This document shows, piece after piece, positions 1 through 7,228 of a stretch of 19,157 nucleotides of DNA (positions are counted from its first letter, which is position 1; each line of letters starts with the position of its first letter). Both the position numbers and the translations under genes were made by a program. The stretch comes from JBARCX01 sp049794535 (GTDB taxonomy: Bacteria > Pseudomonadota > Gammaproteobacteria > Xanthomonadales > Rhodanobacteraceae). The notes under the pieces are model-generated. The model did not search any database. It had not been told where the DNA came from and was given only the letters and a program-made list of their open reading frames with translations. The stretch covers positions 1-19,157 of the forward strand of contig JBARCX010000381.1 of NCBI GenBank assembly GCA_049794535.1, in the 5' to 3' direction.

Positions 1-1
1 C

Positions 2-1312
2 TATGGCATCCCTGTGATGTTAAAGGACAACATCGATACAAACGGCCCCATGCTGACCACTGCCGGCTCACTGGCCCTAACCGACGCGCCGGCATCAAAC
101 GATGCCGCGCTGGTTACGCGACTACATAAAGCCGGAGCACTGATTCTCGGCAAGACCAATCTCAGCGAATGGGCGGACTACCGCTCCAATCACGCCAGCA
201 GCGGCTGGAGCGGCGTCGGTGGCCAGACACGTAACCCGTATGCACTGGATCGCAATCCGTGCGGCTCGAGTGCTGGTTCGGCCGCTGCGGTAGCCGCAGG
301 GCTGACCACGGTGGCAATCGGTACCGAAACCGATGGCTCGATCATCTGCCCTGCGTCGATGAATGGCATTGTCGGTATCAAACCCACGCTCGGCCTGGTC
401 AGCCGCAGCGGCATCGTACCGATCAGTCACAACCAGGACACTGCCGGGCCAATGGCGCGCAGCGTGGCCGATGCCGCAGCCCTGCTCAGCGTGATTGCGG
501 GAAGTGACCCGCATGACCCAGCCACGGTAGATGCCGACAAACACGCGACTGACTACACCCGCTTTCTCGACCCGAATGGTTTGCGTGGTAAGCGCATCGG
601 TGTGGTTCGCCAACTCGCCGGCAACGAGCCAAATGCGGATCGCGTACTCGACGAGGCCATCGCCACGATGAAGGCGCAGGGCGCGATCATCGTCGATCCC
701 GTCACCCTGCCGCATTTGAATGAGCTCGGTGATCCAGAGTCGACGGTGCTGTTGTACGACTTCAAACACGACATCAACACGTACCTGACCACGCGTCGTG
801 GCTTGCCCGTAAAAACGCTGACTGATCTGATCGCATTCAACCAGCGTGAGGCTACACGTGAAATGTCGTGGTTCGGGCAAGAGCTTTTCGAGCAGGCCGA
901 AGCAAAGGGCCCGCTCACCGATAAGGCCTATCTCGATGCTCTGGCGAAGGCGAAGCAGTTATCCGGCCCAGAGGGCATTGATGCGGCGCTCGGCAAAGAT
1001 CATCTCGATGCGTTGCTGTCGCCGTCCTGGGGGCCTACGTTCGTGACCGACCCGGTACTCGGCGATCACATCGTCAGCGGTGACCCCACCATAGGCGGCC
1101 CATCGCAACCGGCGGCGGTGGCGGGTTATCCCTCGATCACAGTGCCTGCTGGCTGGGCGCACGGCTTGCCTGTAGGCATCGTACTGTTCGGTACGAAGTG
1201 GAGTGAGCCCACGCTCATCTCGATCGCCTACGGCTTCGAGCAACATACGCATGCTTGGCAACCGCCGCAGTTTCTCGACACGGTAGGCGGCAAGTCGCAA
1301 ATAGCTGACTGA
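2..1312 (+). CDS. Amidase-signature family hydrolase, 5'-truncated by the window edge
   Basis: The reading frame is open from the first bases of the window (Y-G-I-P-V-M-L-K-D-N), so the true start lies upstream and roughly 70-100 residues are missing. The family's Ser-cisSer-Lys triad is visible: the Lys of VMLKDN (codon 23-25), the cis-Ser of the CGSSAGS loop (codon 266-268) and the nucleophilic Ser of TETDGSI (codon 338-340). The two serines are 24 residues apart, as in known members such as FAAH. The C-terminal part has the usual GYPSITVPAG and GLPVGIVLFG segments and ends normally. Members hydrolyse carboxamides. The triad does not tell the substrate, and this is not clearly GatA because no gatC/gatB neighbours are visible. 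A 155-bp spacer separates it from the co-oriented lactamase-like gene, so co-transcription is possible but unproven. Confidence 0.93.
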   Translation, partial: YGIPVMLKDNIDTNGPMLTTAGSLALTDAPASNDAALVTRLHKAGALILGKTNLSEWADYRSNHASSGWSGVGGQTRNPYALDRNPCGSSAGSAAAVAAGLTTVAIGTETDGSIICPASMNGIVGIKPTLGLVSRSGIVPISHNQDTAGPMARSVADAAALLSVIAGSDPHDPATVDADKHATDYTRFLDPNGLRGKRIGVVRQLAGNEPNADRVLDEAIATMKAQGAIIVDPVTLPHLNELGDPESTVLLYDFKHDINTYLTTRRGLPVKTLTDLIAFNQREATREMSWFGQELFEQAEAKGPLTDKAYLDALAKAKQLSGPEGIDAALGKDHLDALLSPSWGPTFVTDPVLGDHIVSGDPTIGGPSQPAAVAGYPSITVPAGWAHGLPVGIVLFGTKWSEPTLISIAYGFEQHTHAWQPPQFLDTVGGKSQIAD

Positions 1313-1329
1313 TCCCCATGCGTTGTCAC

Positions 1330-1376
1330 TGAAGCCGTTCCCACGCGTGCACCCATGCCCTGTGTGGGCGGCTTCA
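1330..1376. other. Imperfect inverted repeat between the amidase and lactamase genes
   Basis: TGAAGCCG at 1330-1337 pairs with CGGCTTCA at 1369-1376. After a two-base bulge, CCCAC (1340-1344) pairs with GTGGG (1364-1368), leaving a 19-nt loop. It begins 17 nt after the amidase stop, where a terminator would be expected, but no T-run follows on either strand. It could be a Rho-dependent 3' end, an mRNA stabiliser or a small dispersed repeat. Confidence 0.4.
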
Positions 1377-1467
1377 ATCACGAGCGACGCCCTTAAATCG
1401 CCCCAAACACGACGAGTCGTTGCCACCTTATGGCTGGCACACTTGTTCTACTCACTGGGGGGAACAC

Positions 1468-2367
1468 ATGAATGCACGTCTCGCTTTAGGCATCGCTGCA
1501 CTATTCGCTGGCACCTTCGCGCATGCTGCGACGCCCGCCAAACACTCCACGTATGACAACGGTAGCTGGAACCAGCCGCAAAAGCCGTTTCGTATTTACG
1601 GCAATACGTATTACGTCGGCAGCAAGGGTTTGAGCTCGATTCTCATTACCTCGCCCGATGGCGACATTCTGATCGACGGCACACTGCCGGAGAACGCGCC
1701 GATGATCGAGGCGAATATCCAAGCGCTAGGGTTCAAGCTGAAAGACATCAAGCTGATCCTGAATTCGCATGCACATGGCGATCATGCCGGTGCGATTGCC
1801 GCGCTCGCGCACGATACCGGAGCGGCCGTAGCAGCGAGCACAAAGGGGGCCAAAGCGATCATGTTAGGCGGCGACGATCCGGACGATCCGCAACACGGCG
1901 ATGTGCCGCTATATCCCAAGGTCGATAAAGTTCGAGCCGTGGCTGACAACGAGATCGTGCATGTGGGGCCACTTGCCGTGCAGGCGCATTACACACCCGG
2001 TCACACACCGGGCAGCACCACGTGGGCATGGAGCTCATGCGAGGGACAGCGCTGCCTCTCGATGGTGTATGCGGATAGCCTGACCTTGCTCAGTGCCGAT
2101 GGCTATCGCTATACCGATAAAGCACATCCAGAACGACTGGAAGCATTTCGCCGCGCACTGAAAATGTTGGCCGCCCTGCCCTGCGACATTCTGATGGTGC
2201 CGCATCAGGATGCCATCGACTTCTTGACGCGTGCAGAACAACGCAAGCCCGGCAGCAAGAGCGATCCGCTGATCGACACGCAGGCTTGCAAGGCCTATGC
2301 AGCGCAGGGGCAGATCAATCTGGAAACGCGAATCGCCAAGGAAGCAGCAGCAACACCTGCACGCTAA
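1468..2367 (+). CDS. Secreted subclass B3 metallo-beta-lactamase-type hydrolase
   Basis: The protein has 299 residues. The start chosen is ATG 1468, preceded by a GGGGGGAA ribosome site, because it gives a clean signal peptide (MNARLALGIAALFAGTFAHA, cut near residue 20) and so periplasmic export. Zinc ligands match subclass B3: H101-x-H103-x-D105-H106 (HAHGDH), H179 (TPGHTPGST) and H246 (VPHQDA), with the B3 YADSL motif at 201-205. The C239/C274 pair matches the conserved C-terminal disulfide of Stenotrophomonas L1, and the ACKAY ending is also L1-like. By family it would hydrolyse beta-lactam rings, including carbapenems, using two zinc ions. Some B3-fold enzymes are weak lactamases or other hydrolases, so activity is inferred. 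No LysR-type ampR or other regulator is adjacent, and no mobile element flanks it, so it looks like an intrinsic chromosomal gene. Confidence 0.93.
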   Translation: MNARLALGIAALFAGTFAHAATPAKHSTYDNGSWNQPQKPFRIYGNTYYVGSKGLSSILITSPDGDILIDGTLPENAPMIEANIQALGFKLKDIKLILNSHAHGDHAGAIAALAHDTGAAVAASTKGAKAIMLGGDDPDDPQHGDVPLYPKVDKVRAVADNEIVHVGPLAVQAHYTPGHTPGSTTWAWSSCEGQRCLSMVYADSLTLLSADGYRYTDKAHPERLEAFRRALKMLAALPCDILMVPHQDAIDFLTRAEQRKPGSKSDPLIDTQACKAYAAQGQINLETRIAKEAAATPAR

Positions 2368-2395
2368 GGATCAATCCACGCGCAGGTATTTGTTG
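2355..2395 (+). terminator. Weak candidate terminator after the lactamase gene
   Basis: ACCTGC (2355-2360) pairs with GCAGGT (2382-2387), with two further inner pairs, followed by ATTTGTTGTT. The arm overlaps the last codons of the lactamase gene, and the T-run is broken. It sits between two convergent genes, where termination is needed, but the structure is modest. Confidence 0.35.
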
Positions 2396-3763
2396 TTACA
2401 CCATGCCGCCCGACTTGCGTACGATCAGCATCGCCAGTTCAAGCGACTGTTCGTAGTTCAGGCGTGGATCCACCATCGATTTATAAGCGCGGTCGAGATC
2501 GGCCTCGCTTAGATCACGCGCGCCGCCCATGCATTCGGTGACATCTTCACCGGTCAGCTCCAAGTGCACGCCACCCAATCGCGTACCGGCCGCGGCATGG
2601 ATATCGAATGCCTGGTCCAGCTCGCCGCGGATGTTGTCGAAACGGCGCGTCTTGTAACCGTTCGAGGTGCTCTCGGTATTGCCATGCATGGGATCGGCCA
2701 CCCACAAAACACGACGTCCCTCGCGTCGCACCGCCTCAAGTAACGGAGGTAGTGCGGTGGCGATCTGGGCATTACCCATACGATGGATCAGCGTGAGGCG
2801 GCCTGGTTCATCCTCGGGATTTAGCGCTTCGATCAACGGCAGCAGTTGTTCCGACTTTACGGAAGGCCCCACCTTCACGGCGATCGGATTGCGGATACCA
2901 CGGAAATATTCCACGTGGGCGCCATCCAGCGCCGCGGTACGCATACCTATCCACGGGAAATGCGTGGATAGGTTGAACCAGCCCGAGTGACGCGGCACCT
3001 GCCGGGTCAACGCCTGCTCGTAATGCAACAGCAACGCTTCGTGTGAGGTAAAGAAATCCACCCGCGAGAAGCTGGCGACCGGTCCAGCAAGTGTTTCCAT
3101 GAAACGGAGCGAGTCACCGATCGCTGCCACCATCTGGCGATACTCGGAGGCTAACGGCGAATGTTCGACCCAAGCTAGATCCCAATATTCCGGGTGATGC
3201 GGGTCTGCAAAGCCGCCATCGATCAGTGCACGCACGAAGTTCATCGTGAGTGCGGAATGCGAGTGCGCTTGGATCAAGCGTTGCGGATCGGGGCGGCGTG
3301 CTTCAGCAGTGAAGTCCGGGCCGTTCACTACATCGCCACGGAAGCTCGGCAGCGTGATGCCATCTCGTGTTTCGGTGTCTGTAGAACGCGGCTTGGCGTA
3401 CTGGCCCGCAAAACGGCCCACGCGCAGCACGGGTTTCTTCAAACCATGCACCAACACCAGGCTCATCTGCAGCAACACTTTTAGCCGATTCGAAATCACC
3501 GGGCTGGTGCAGTCAGCAAAACTTTCTGCGCAATCGCCGCCTTGCAACAGGAAACGCTGCCCTTCTTGTGCCTCTGCCAGCGACTGCTTCAGCGCAAGCA
3601 CTTCCCACGAGGTAACCAATGGCGGCAGCTGTGCAAGCTGCGTCGTCGCCTGCGACAACTCGGCTGCGTCTTCGTACTGTGGCTGCTGTAGCGCAACACG
3701 CTGCTGCCATGACGTCGGCAACCAGTTTGCAGCTTCAGCGTGGGCAGGAGTTCGCTGACTCAT
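2396..3763 (-). CDS. Class II 3-deoxy-D-arabino-heptulosonate 7-phosphate (DAHP) synthase
   Basis: The protein has 455 residues. It joins phosphoenolpyruvate and erythrose 4-phosphate, the first step of the shikimate pathway to aromatic amino acids, in the cytosol. The four metal ligands of the plant/Mycobacterium type are present: C78 (GGDCAES), H360 (PMHGNT), E402 (HLELTGEDVTEC) and D432 (VDPRLN). All are offset by exactly 9 from C87, H369, E411 and D441 of the M. tuberculosis enzyme. PEP/phosphate contacts R117, K297 and R328 fit the same offset. The frame stays open 41 residues further upstream, but ATG 3763 is chosen because the MSQRTP start fits the family length and a GAGG site precedes it. 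That ATG overlaps the dsbB stop (ATGA), implying translational coupling. It is often annotated aroG or aroF by analogy; the feedback regulation type cannot be read from sequence. Confidence 0.97.
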   Translation of the reverse strand: MSQRTPAHAEAANWLPTSWQQRVALQQPQYEDAAELSQATTQLAQLPPLVTSWEVLALKQSLAEAQEGQRFLLQGGDCAESFADCTSPVISNRLKVLLQMSLVLVHGLKKPVLRVGRFAGQYAKPRSTDTETRDGITLPSFRGDVVNGPDFTAEARRPDPQRLIQAHSHSALTMNFVRALIDGGFADPHHPEYWDLAWVEHSPLASEYRQMVAAIGDSLRFMETLAGPVASFSRVDFFTSHEALLLHYEQALTRQVPRHSGWFNLSTHFPWIGMRTAALDGAHVEYFRGIRNPIAVKVGPSVKSEQLLPLIEALNPEDEPGRLTLIHRMGNAQIATALPPLLEAVRREGRRVLWVADPMHGNTESTSNGYKTRRFDNIRGELDQAFDIHAAAGTRLGGVHLELTGEDVTECMGGARDLSEADLDRAYKSMVDPRLNYEQSLELAMLIVRKSGGMV

Positions 3764-4284
3764 CGTGAAAACCTCGAGCGCTGGCGCTGGAGGCCTGCGC
3801 GGATTGCCCATAGCGCTAGCAGCACGTACCACAGCAGTGACCAGAACGGCATGGGCAATCCCAAGACGGGCTCGACCTTGGCGCACTCACCAGACCCGGT
3901 AAGTACTTTGAGGAGCACCCCCATCAAGCCGCCATTACCTCCGCGAGTTTCAAGCATGTAACCGAGCGGCGCGCCACAGCTGGGCACCTGATCGGCCGGC
4001 AACGACTGAATCCACAGATGTCGCCCAGCAATGCCAATACCGATCGCAGCGATCAGTAACGCTAGTACTACGTAAGCCCAGCGCCCATTACCACGTGGTG
4101 CCTGCAATGCTCCCACCAGGAACACCAGACCTAATCCGATGAAGACTACGCGTTGCAGGATGCACAGCGGGCATGGATCCATCTGCAACACATACTGTGC
4201 GTACAGCGCAAAACCAAGCAGGCCGGCGCAGATCAGGAAGCCAATGAAAAAGCTGGCGCGATATGAGTAATGGAGTGGGTTCAT
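3760..4284 (-). CDS. dsbB: Disulfide bond formation protein B (quinone-dependent DsbA oxidase)
   Basis: The protein has 174 residues and is an inner-membrane protein. It reoxidises DsbA by passing electrons to quinone. Four hydrophobic segments are visible (about residues 12-30, 45-62, 70-87 and 145-163). Both functional cysteine pairs are present: C38-P-L-C41 after the first helix and C103/C134 in the second periplasmic loop, corresponding to C41/C44 and C104/C130 in E. coli. ATG 4284 (MNPLHYSYRA) is chosen for its match to the xanthomonad DsbB start as I recall it. The frame is open upstream, with another ATG three codons earlier (4293), and neither has a strong ribosome site. It follows the rplQ terminator, so it probably has its own promoter within 4285-4366, although I could not identify one. 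Its stop codon overlaps the DAHP synthase start. Confidence 0.96.
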   Translation of the reverse strand: MNPLHYSYRASFFIGFLICAGLLGFALYAQYVLQMDPCPLCILQRVVFIGLGLVFLVGALQAPRGNGRWAYVVLALLIAAIGIGIAGRHLWIQSLPADQVPSCGAPLGYMLETRGGNGGLMGVLLKVLTGSGECAKVEPVLGLPMPFWSLLWYVLLALWAIRAGLQRQRSRFSR

Positions 4285-4366
4285 GGCGGGCATGTTGCGT
4301 TGCGAGAAGACGACATTAACCGCTCGTCGGCGCGCTGTCAGCAGCATTGTTTCATTCAATATTTGC

Positions 4367-4405
4367 AAAAGCAGAAACCCCGACAGGTTGCCCAGTCAGG
4401 GTTTC
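4367..4405 (-). terminator. Rho-independent terminator of the ribosomal cluster, after rplQ
   Basis: On the minus strand GAAACCCTGAC (4405-4395) pairs with GTCGGGGTTTC (4384-4374): 11 bp including one G-U wobble, with a 10-nt loop. TGCTTTTG follows. It starts 36 nt after the rplQ stop and marks the end of the alpha block. Confidence 0.88.
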
Positions 4406-4441
4406 GCATTCGAACGTCAGAGCACCCGATAAAGCGGAGGC

Positions 4442-4825
4442 TTATTCGGCCTCAACAGCCTCGGTGCGCGGACGATCCACCAGCTCGACGTACGCCATCG
4501 GCGCATTATCGCCAGGGCGGAAGCCGCACTTGAGGATACGCAGATAGCCGCCGGGACGCTCGCGATAACGCGGGCCCAGCTCAACGAACAGCTTGCCCAC
4601 AGCCTGCTCGTCGCGCAGACGCGCGAAGGCAAGGCGACGATTGGCAACACCGTCGGTCTTGGCGAGCGTGATCAGCGGCTCGGCCACGCGACGGAGTTCC
4701 TTCGCTTTCGGCACAGTGGTGCGGATCAATTCGTGCTTGAACAGCGACGAGGCCATGTTCTTGAACATCGCTTCGCGATGGCTGCTGGTGCGGTTGAGCT
4801 TACGCCCGGATTTCATGTGACGCAT
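4442..4825 (-). CDS. rplQ: 50S ribosomal protein L17
   Basis: The protein has 127 residues, the usual length. It begins MRHMKSGRKLNRTSSHREAMF, the invariant L17 N-terminus, and continues through KAKELRRVAEPLITLAK and the GGYLRILKCGFRPGDNAPMAYVEL core. L17 binds 23S rRNA near the peptide exit tunnel. ATG 4825 is preceded by AAGAGAA. The frame stays open upstream, but that part is not conserved in L17. It is the last gene of the alpha block and is separated from rpoA by an unusually long 351-bp spacer (about 40 bp in E. coli), so its expression may be less tightly tied to rpoA than usual. Confidence 0.99.
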   Translation of the reverse strand: MRHMKSGRKLNRTSSHREAMFKNMASSLFKHELIRTTVPKAKELRRVAEPLITLAKTDGVANRRLAFARLRDEQAVGKLFVELGPRYRERPGGYLRILKCGFRPGDNAPMAYVELVDRPRTEAVEAE

Positions 4826-4857
4826 GATGAAGTTCTCTTGTCTGTTGTTATGAAAAA

Positions 4858-4875
4858 CTGGTCCATGATGGCCAG
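4858..4875. repeat. Short inverted repeat with a CCATGATGG core
   Basis: CTGGTCCATGATGGCCAG is an inverted repeat with one bulged base (CTGG-t-CC / GG-CCAG around ATGAT). It lies 33 bp before the rplQ start codon. Its core resembles the CCATGGATGG centre reconstructed from the two longer repeats in the same spacer, so it may be a third, more degenerate member. Confidence 0.35.
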
Positions 4876-4931
4876 CCTTCCGCGGATTACCCGCTATCAA
4901 AGCCCTTGGTGAAACGGACTCTTTATGAGAA

Positions 4932-4970
4932 TGCGGCCATGGATTGCCGCTTCTGGTGCTAGGCAGGGGC
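4932..4970. repeat. Direct repeat copy 1 in the rpoA-rplQ spacer
   Basis: This 39-bp unit is 33/39 identical to the unit at 5036-5074. It contains GCGGCCATGGATTGCCGC, a near-perfect palindrome with GCGGC/GCCGC arms. The six differences between the copies all change encoded residues in the plus-strand frame, so the similarity looks like DNA rather than protein conservation. Together with copy 2 it fills part of the 4826-5176 stretch, which otherwise holds no recognisable gene. Confidence 0.7.
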
Positions 4971-5035
4971 ACTAGTTATATGCCCGCCACGACCTGGGTG
5001 CTACAGCGATCAAGGAGGATCGCAAATGTTACAAG

Positions 5036-5074
5036 TGCGGCGATGGATGGCCGCTTCTGCTGCTAGGCGAGAGC
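5036..5074. repeat. Direct repeat copy 2 in the rpoA-rplQ spacer
   Basis: This is the second copy, 104 bp from the first. Its palindrome is GCGGCGATGGATGGCCGC. Copy 1 is altered in the right arm and copy 2 in the left arm of an inferred common form GCGGCCATGGATGGCCGC, which would be a perfect inverted repeat around GG. This suggests a REP-like or other dispersed palindromic element. Confidence 0.7.
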
Positions 5075-5140
5075 GCTTGATGCACACTCGCCGTTTCAAG
5101 CTATTAGTTCGATCACTGATGACCTTACTAATTATGCCAA

Positions 5141-5167
5141 CAGCCGCAGTTTGGTCGACTGCGGCTG
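5141..5167 (-). terminator. Hairpin after rpoA (partial terminator or processing site)
   Basis: CAGCCGCAGT (5141-5150) pairs perfectly with ACTGCGGCTG (5158-5167) over 10 bp with a 7-nt loop. It starts 9 nt after the rpoA stop. On the minus strand it is followed by TTGGCATAATTAG, which is only a weak T-rich tail. It may act as an attenuator or 3'-end stabiliser rather than a complete terminator, since rplQ lies downstream with no obvious promoter. Confidence 0.6.
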
Positions 5168-5176
5168 CGGGATACA

Positions 5177-6175
5177 TCAACCCAACTGCATGCCGTGCGA
5201 AAGGCCCGGCGGCGGCCAGTTCTCAAGTTTCATGCCGAGAGCAAGACCGCGTCCGCCCAGCACATCCTTGATTTCGGTCAGCGACTTTTTGCCCAGATTC
5301 GGCGTCTTAAGCAGCTCAACCTCGGTCTTCTGCACCAGGTCACCGATGTAATAGATGCTCTCGGCCTTCAGGCAATTAGCCGAACGCACGGTGAGCTCCA
5401 GATCATCGATCGGACGCAGTAGCAAAGGATCAAAGCCGCTCTTTTCAGCCTTGTCGGTAGCGCTCTCGCGACGCGAGAAGTCACCAAACACCGACAGCTG
5501 GTCGTTGAGGATCTCGGCGGCCTTGCGGACCGCGTCTTCCGCACCGATGGTGCCGTTGGTTTCGATATCGAGCACAAGCTTATCGAGGTTGGTGCGCTGC
5601 TCAACACGAGCCGCATCCACTTCGTAAGCCACGCGCAACACCGGTGCAAACGAAGCATCGAGCTGCAGGCGACCGATCGGACGAGCTTCATCGTCCGGAT
5701 GCTGGCGCGAGCTGGCCGGCTGATAGCCGACGCCGCGACGCACCTTCAGGCGCATGTTCAGCGCAATATCTTTAGTCAGGTGGCAGATCACGTGCTCGGG
5801 ATTGATGATCTCGACCGTGTGATCGACGACGATGTCGCCTGCCGTGACTACGCCCTTGCCTTTCTTCGACAAGGTTAGGGTGACTTCATCACCGGAATGC
5901 TGACGAATCGCCACATCCTTGAGGTTCAGCAGGACTTCGATCACGTCCTCCTGCAGGCCCTCAAGGGTGGTGTATTCGTGCAGCACACCATCGATTTCCA
6001 CCTCGATAATGGCACTGCCAGGAATCGAGGAGAGCAGCACGCGACGCAGCGCGTTGCCCAGTGTGTGGCCAAAGCCACGCTCAAGCGGCTCGACCACCAC
6101 CCTGGCGCGGTTGGCTCCGAGCTGCTCGACGCTGAGGCCGCGAGGGCGCAGCACGCTAGTTGACGAAACTGCCAT
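5177..6175 (-). CDS. rpoA: DNA-directed RNA polymerase subunit alpha
   Basis: The protein has 332 residues (329 in E. coli) and is complete. The N-terminal domain (about 10-235) carries the dimerisation/assembly motif EPLERGFGHTLGNALRRVLLSS and the GAIGAEDA-type region (here GTIGAEDAV). A variable linker follows. The C-terminal domain (about 250-325) has LTVRSANCLKAE, containing the Arg, Asn and Cys equivalent to E. coli R265, N268 and C269 that contact promoter UP elements and activators, and the NLGKKSLTEIK helix. It nucleates polymerase assembly. ATG 6175 has a GGAG site 6-9 nt upstream. It lies in the alpha block between rpsD (16-nt gap) and a long spacer before rplQ. Confidence 0.99.
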   Translation of the reverse strand: MAVSSTSVLRPRGLSVEQLGANRARVVVEPLERGFGHTLGNALRRVLLSSIPGSAIIEVEIDGVLHEYTTLEGLQEDVIEVLLNLKDVAIRQHSGDEVTLTLSKKGKGVVTAGDIVVDHTVEIINPEHVICHLTKDIALNMRLKVRRGVGYQPASSRQHPDDEARPIGRLQLDASFAPVLRVAYEVDAARVEQRTNLDKLVLDIETNGTIGAEDAVRKAAEILNDQLSVFGDFSRRESATDKAEKSGFDPLLLRPIDDLELTVRSANCLKAESIYYIGDLVQKTEVELLKTPNLGKKSLTEIKDVLGGRGLALGMKLENWPPPGLSHGMQLG

Positions 6176-6191
6176 GCAGAGCTCCGGTTGA

Positions 6192-6818
6192 TTACTTCGA
6201 GTAAAGCTCGACGATCAGGGCTTCGTTAATGTCGGACGGCAGATCGGAACGATCCGGCAGCGACTTGAACGTGCCCGCAAATTTCTTGGCGTCAACCTCG
6301 ACCCACAAAGGACGCAAGTCCATGGTGTCGAATACGGTTGCCGCTTCCTGCACGCGCAGCTGGGTACGTGCACGCTCGGTCAGCGCAATCACATCGCCCG
6401 GGCGAACCTGGTACGAAGGGATATTCACCTTCTTGTCATTCACCAGCACCGCCTTATGGGCGACCATCTGACGAGCCTGGGCGCGGGTGACCGCGAAACC
6501 CATGCGATAAACGACATTGTCCAAGCGGCTCTCGAGCAAGCGCAGCAGGTTCTCGCCGGTGTTGCCCTTGAGGGTCGACGCCTTAGCGTAGTAGTTGCTG
6601 AACTGACGCTCGAGCACACCATAGATGCGCTTGACCTTCTGCTTTTCACGCAGCTGGACAGCGTAGTCGGACATACGCATACGCTTGTTGGCGCCATGCT
6701 GACCGGGCTTGTTCTCAAGCTTGCACTTGGAATCGATCGCGCGCGCCGGGCTCTTCAGACTGAGATCCGAACCCTCACGACGCGCGAGTTTGCAGGTAGC
6801 TCCACGATAACGGGCCAT
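6192..6818 (-). CDS. rpsD: 30S ribosomal protein S4
   Basis: The protein has 208 residues (206 in E. coli). It begins MARYRGATCKLARREGSDL and contains the S4 domain (about 98-160: RLDNVVYRMGFAVTRAQARQ..., VNIPSYQVRPGD), ending INEALIVELYSK. It is a primary 16S rRNA-binding protein that nucleates 30S assembly. In E. coli S4 also represses the alpha operon, but no clear S4 target pseudoknot could be confirmed here. The AAGGAG site is optimally spaced before ATG 6818. The zinc-binding cysteine set of some S4 proteins is absent (only two cysteines, C9 and C31). Confidence 0.99.
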   Translation of the reverse strand: MARYRGATCKLARREGSDLSLKSPARAIDSKCKLENKPGQHGANKRMRMSDYAVQLREKQKVKRIYGVLERQFSNYYAKASTLKGNTGENLLRLLESRLDNVVYRMGFAVTRAQARQMVAHKAVLVNDKKVNIPSYQVRPGDVIALTERARTQLRVQEAATVFDTMDLRPLWVEVDAKKFAGTFKSLPDRSDLPSDINEALIVELYSK

Positions 6819-6829
6819 GGTTTTGCTCC

Positions 6830-7216
6830 TTAGACTCGACGCTTCTTGGGGGGACGGCAGCCGTTATGCGGAATCGGCGTGACATCGATGATATTGAGCA
6901 CTTTGTAGCCCAATGCATTCAGCGAACGCACGGCCGATTCACGGCCTGGGCCTGGGCCCTTAATGCGAACTTCTACCGTCTTCACACCGTAATCACCGGC
7001 GGCACGACCAGCCTTTTCGGCGGCGACCTGCGCGGCAAACGGGGTGGACTTGCGCGAACCGCGGAAACCCGCGCCGCCTGCAGTCGCCCACGACAGAGCA
7101 TTGCCCTGACGATCGGTGATGGTGACGATAGTGTTGTTGAAGGAGGCCTGCACGTGAGCCACGGCATCCGTGACAACGCGTTTGATCTTCTTCTTGGTCT
7201 TGACCGGCTTAGCCAT
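6830..7216 (-). CDS. rpsK: 30S ribosomal protein S11
   Basis: The protein has 128 residues. Its core VAHVQASFNNTIVTITDRQGN, the GFRGSRKSTPFAAQ segment and the C-terminus PIPHNGCRPPKKRRV are all typical of S11, which sits on the 30S platform near the E site. It is the third-last core gene before rpoA, with an 11-nt gap to rpsD and 12 nt from rpsM. The ribosome site before ATG 7216 is weak (GGATTCC), consistent with coupling to rpsM translation. Confidence 0.99.
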   Translation of the reverse strand: MAKPVKTKKKIKRVVTDAVAHVQASFNNTIVTITDRQGNALSWATAGGAGFRGSRKSTPFAAQVAAEKAGRAAGDYGVKTVEVRIKGPGPGRESAVRSLNALGYKVLNIIDVTPIPHNGCRPPKKRRV

Positions 7217-7228
7217 ATTCGGAATCCG

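Noticed and set aside
122..880. Minus-strand ORF of 252 codons opposite the amidase
   Set aside because: The plus-strand frame has the complete catalytic motifs. The minus frame is rich in Arg, Ala and Val as expected of a shadow.
3764..3886. Possible 41-residue N-terminal extension of the DAHP synthase
   Set aside because: The extension overlaps dsbB coding sequence, does not resemble the family, and ATG 3763 has both a ribosome site and a coupling overlap.
4925..4975. A 16-codon peptide within repeat copy 1 resembling the start of the ORF at 5026
   Set aside because: All differences between the two peptides are amino-acid changes, and neither neighbourhood shows selection on protein. The similarity is best explained by the DNA repeat.
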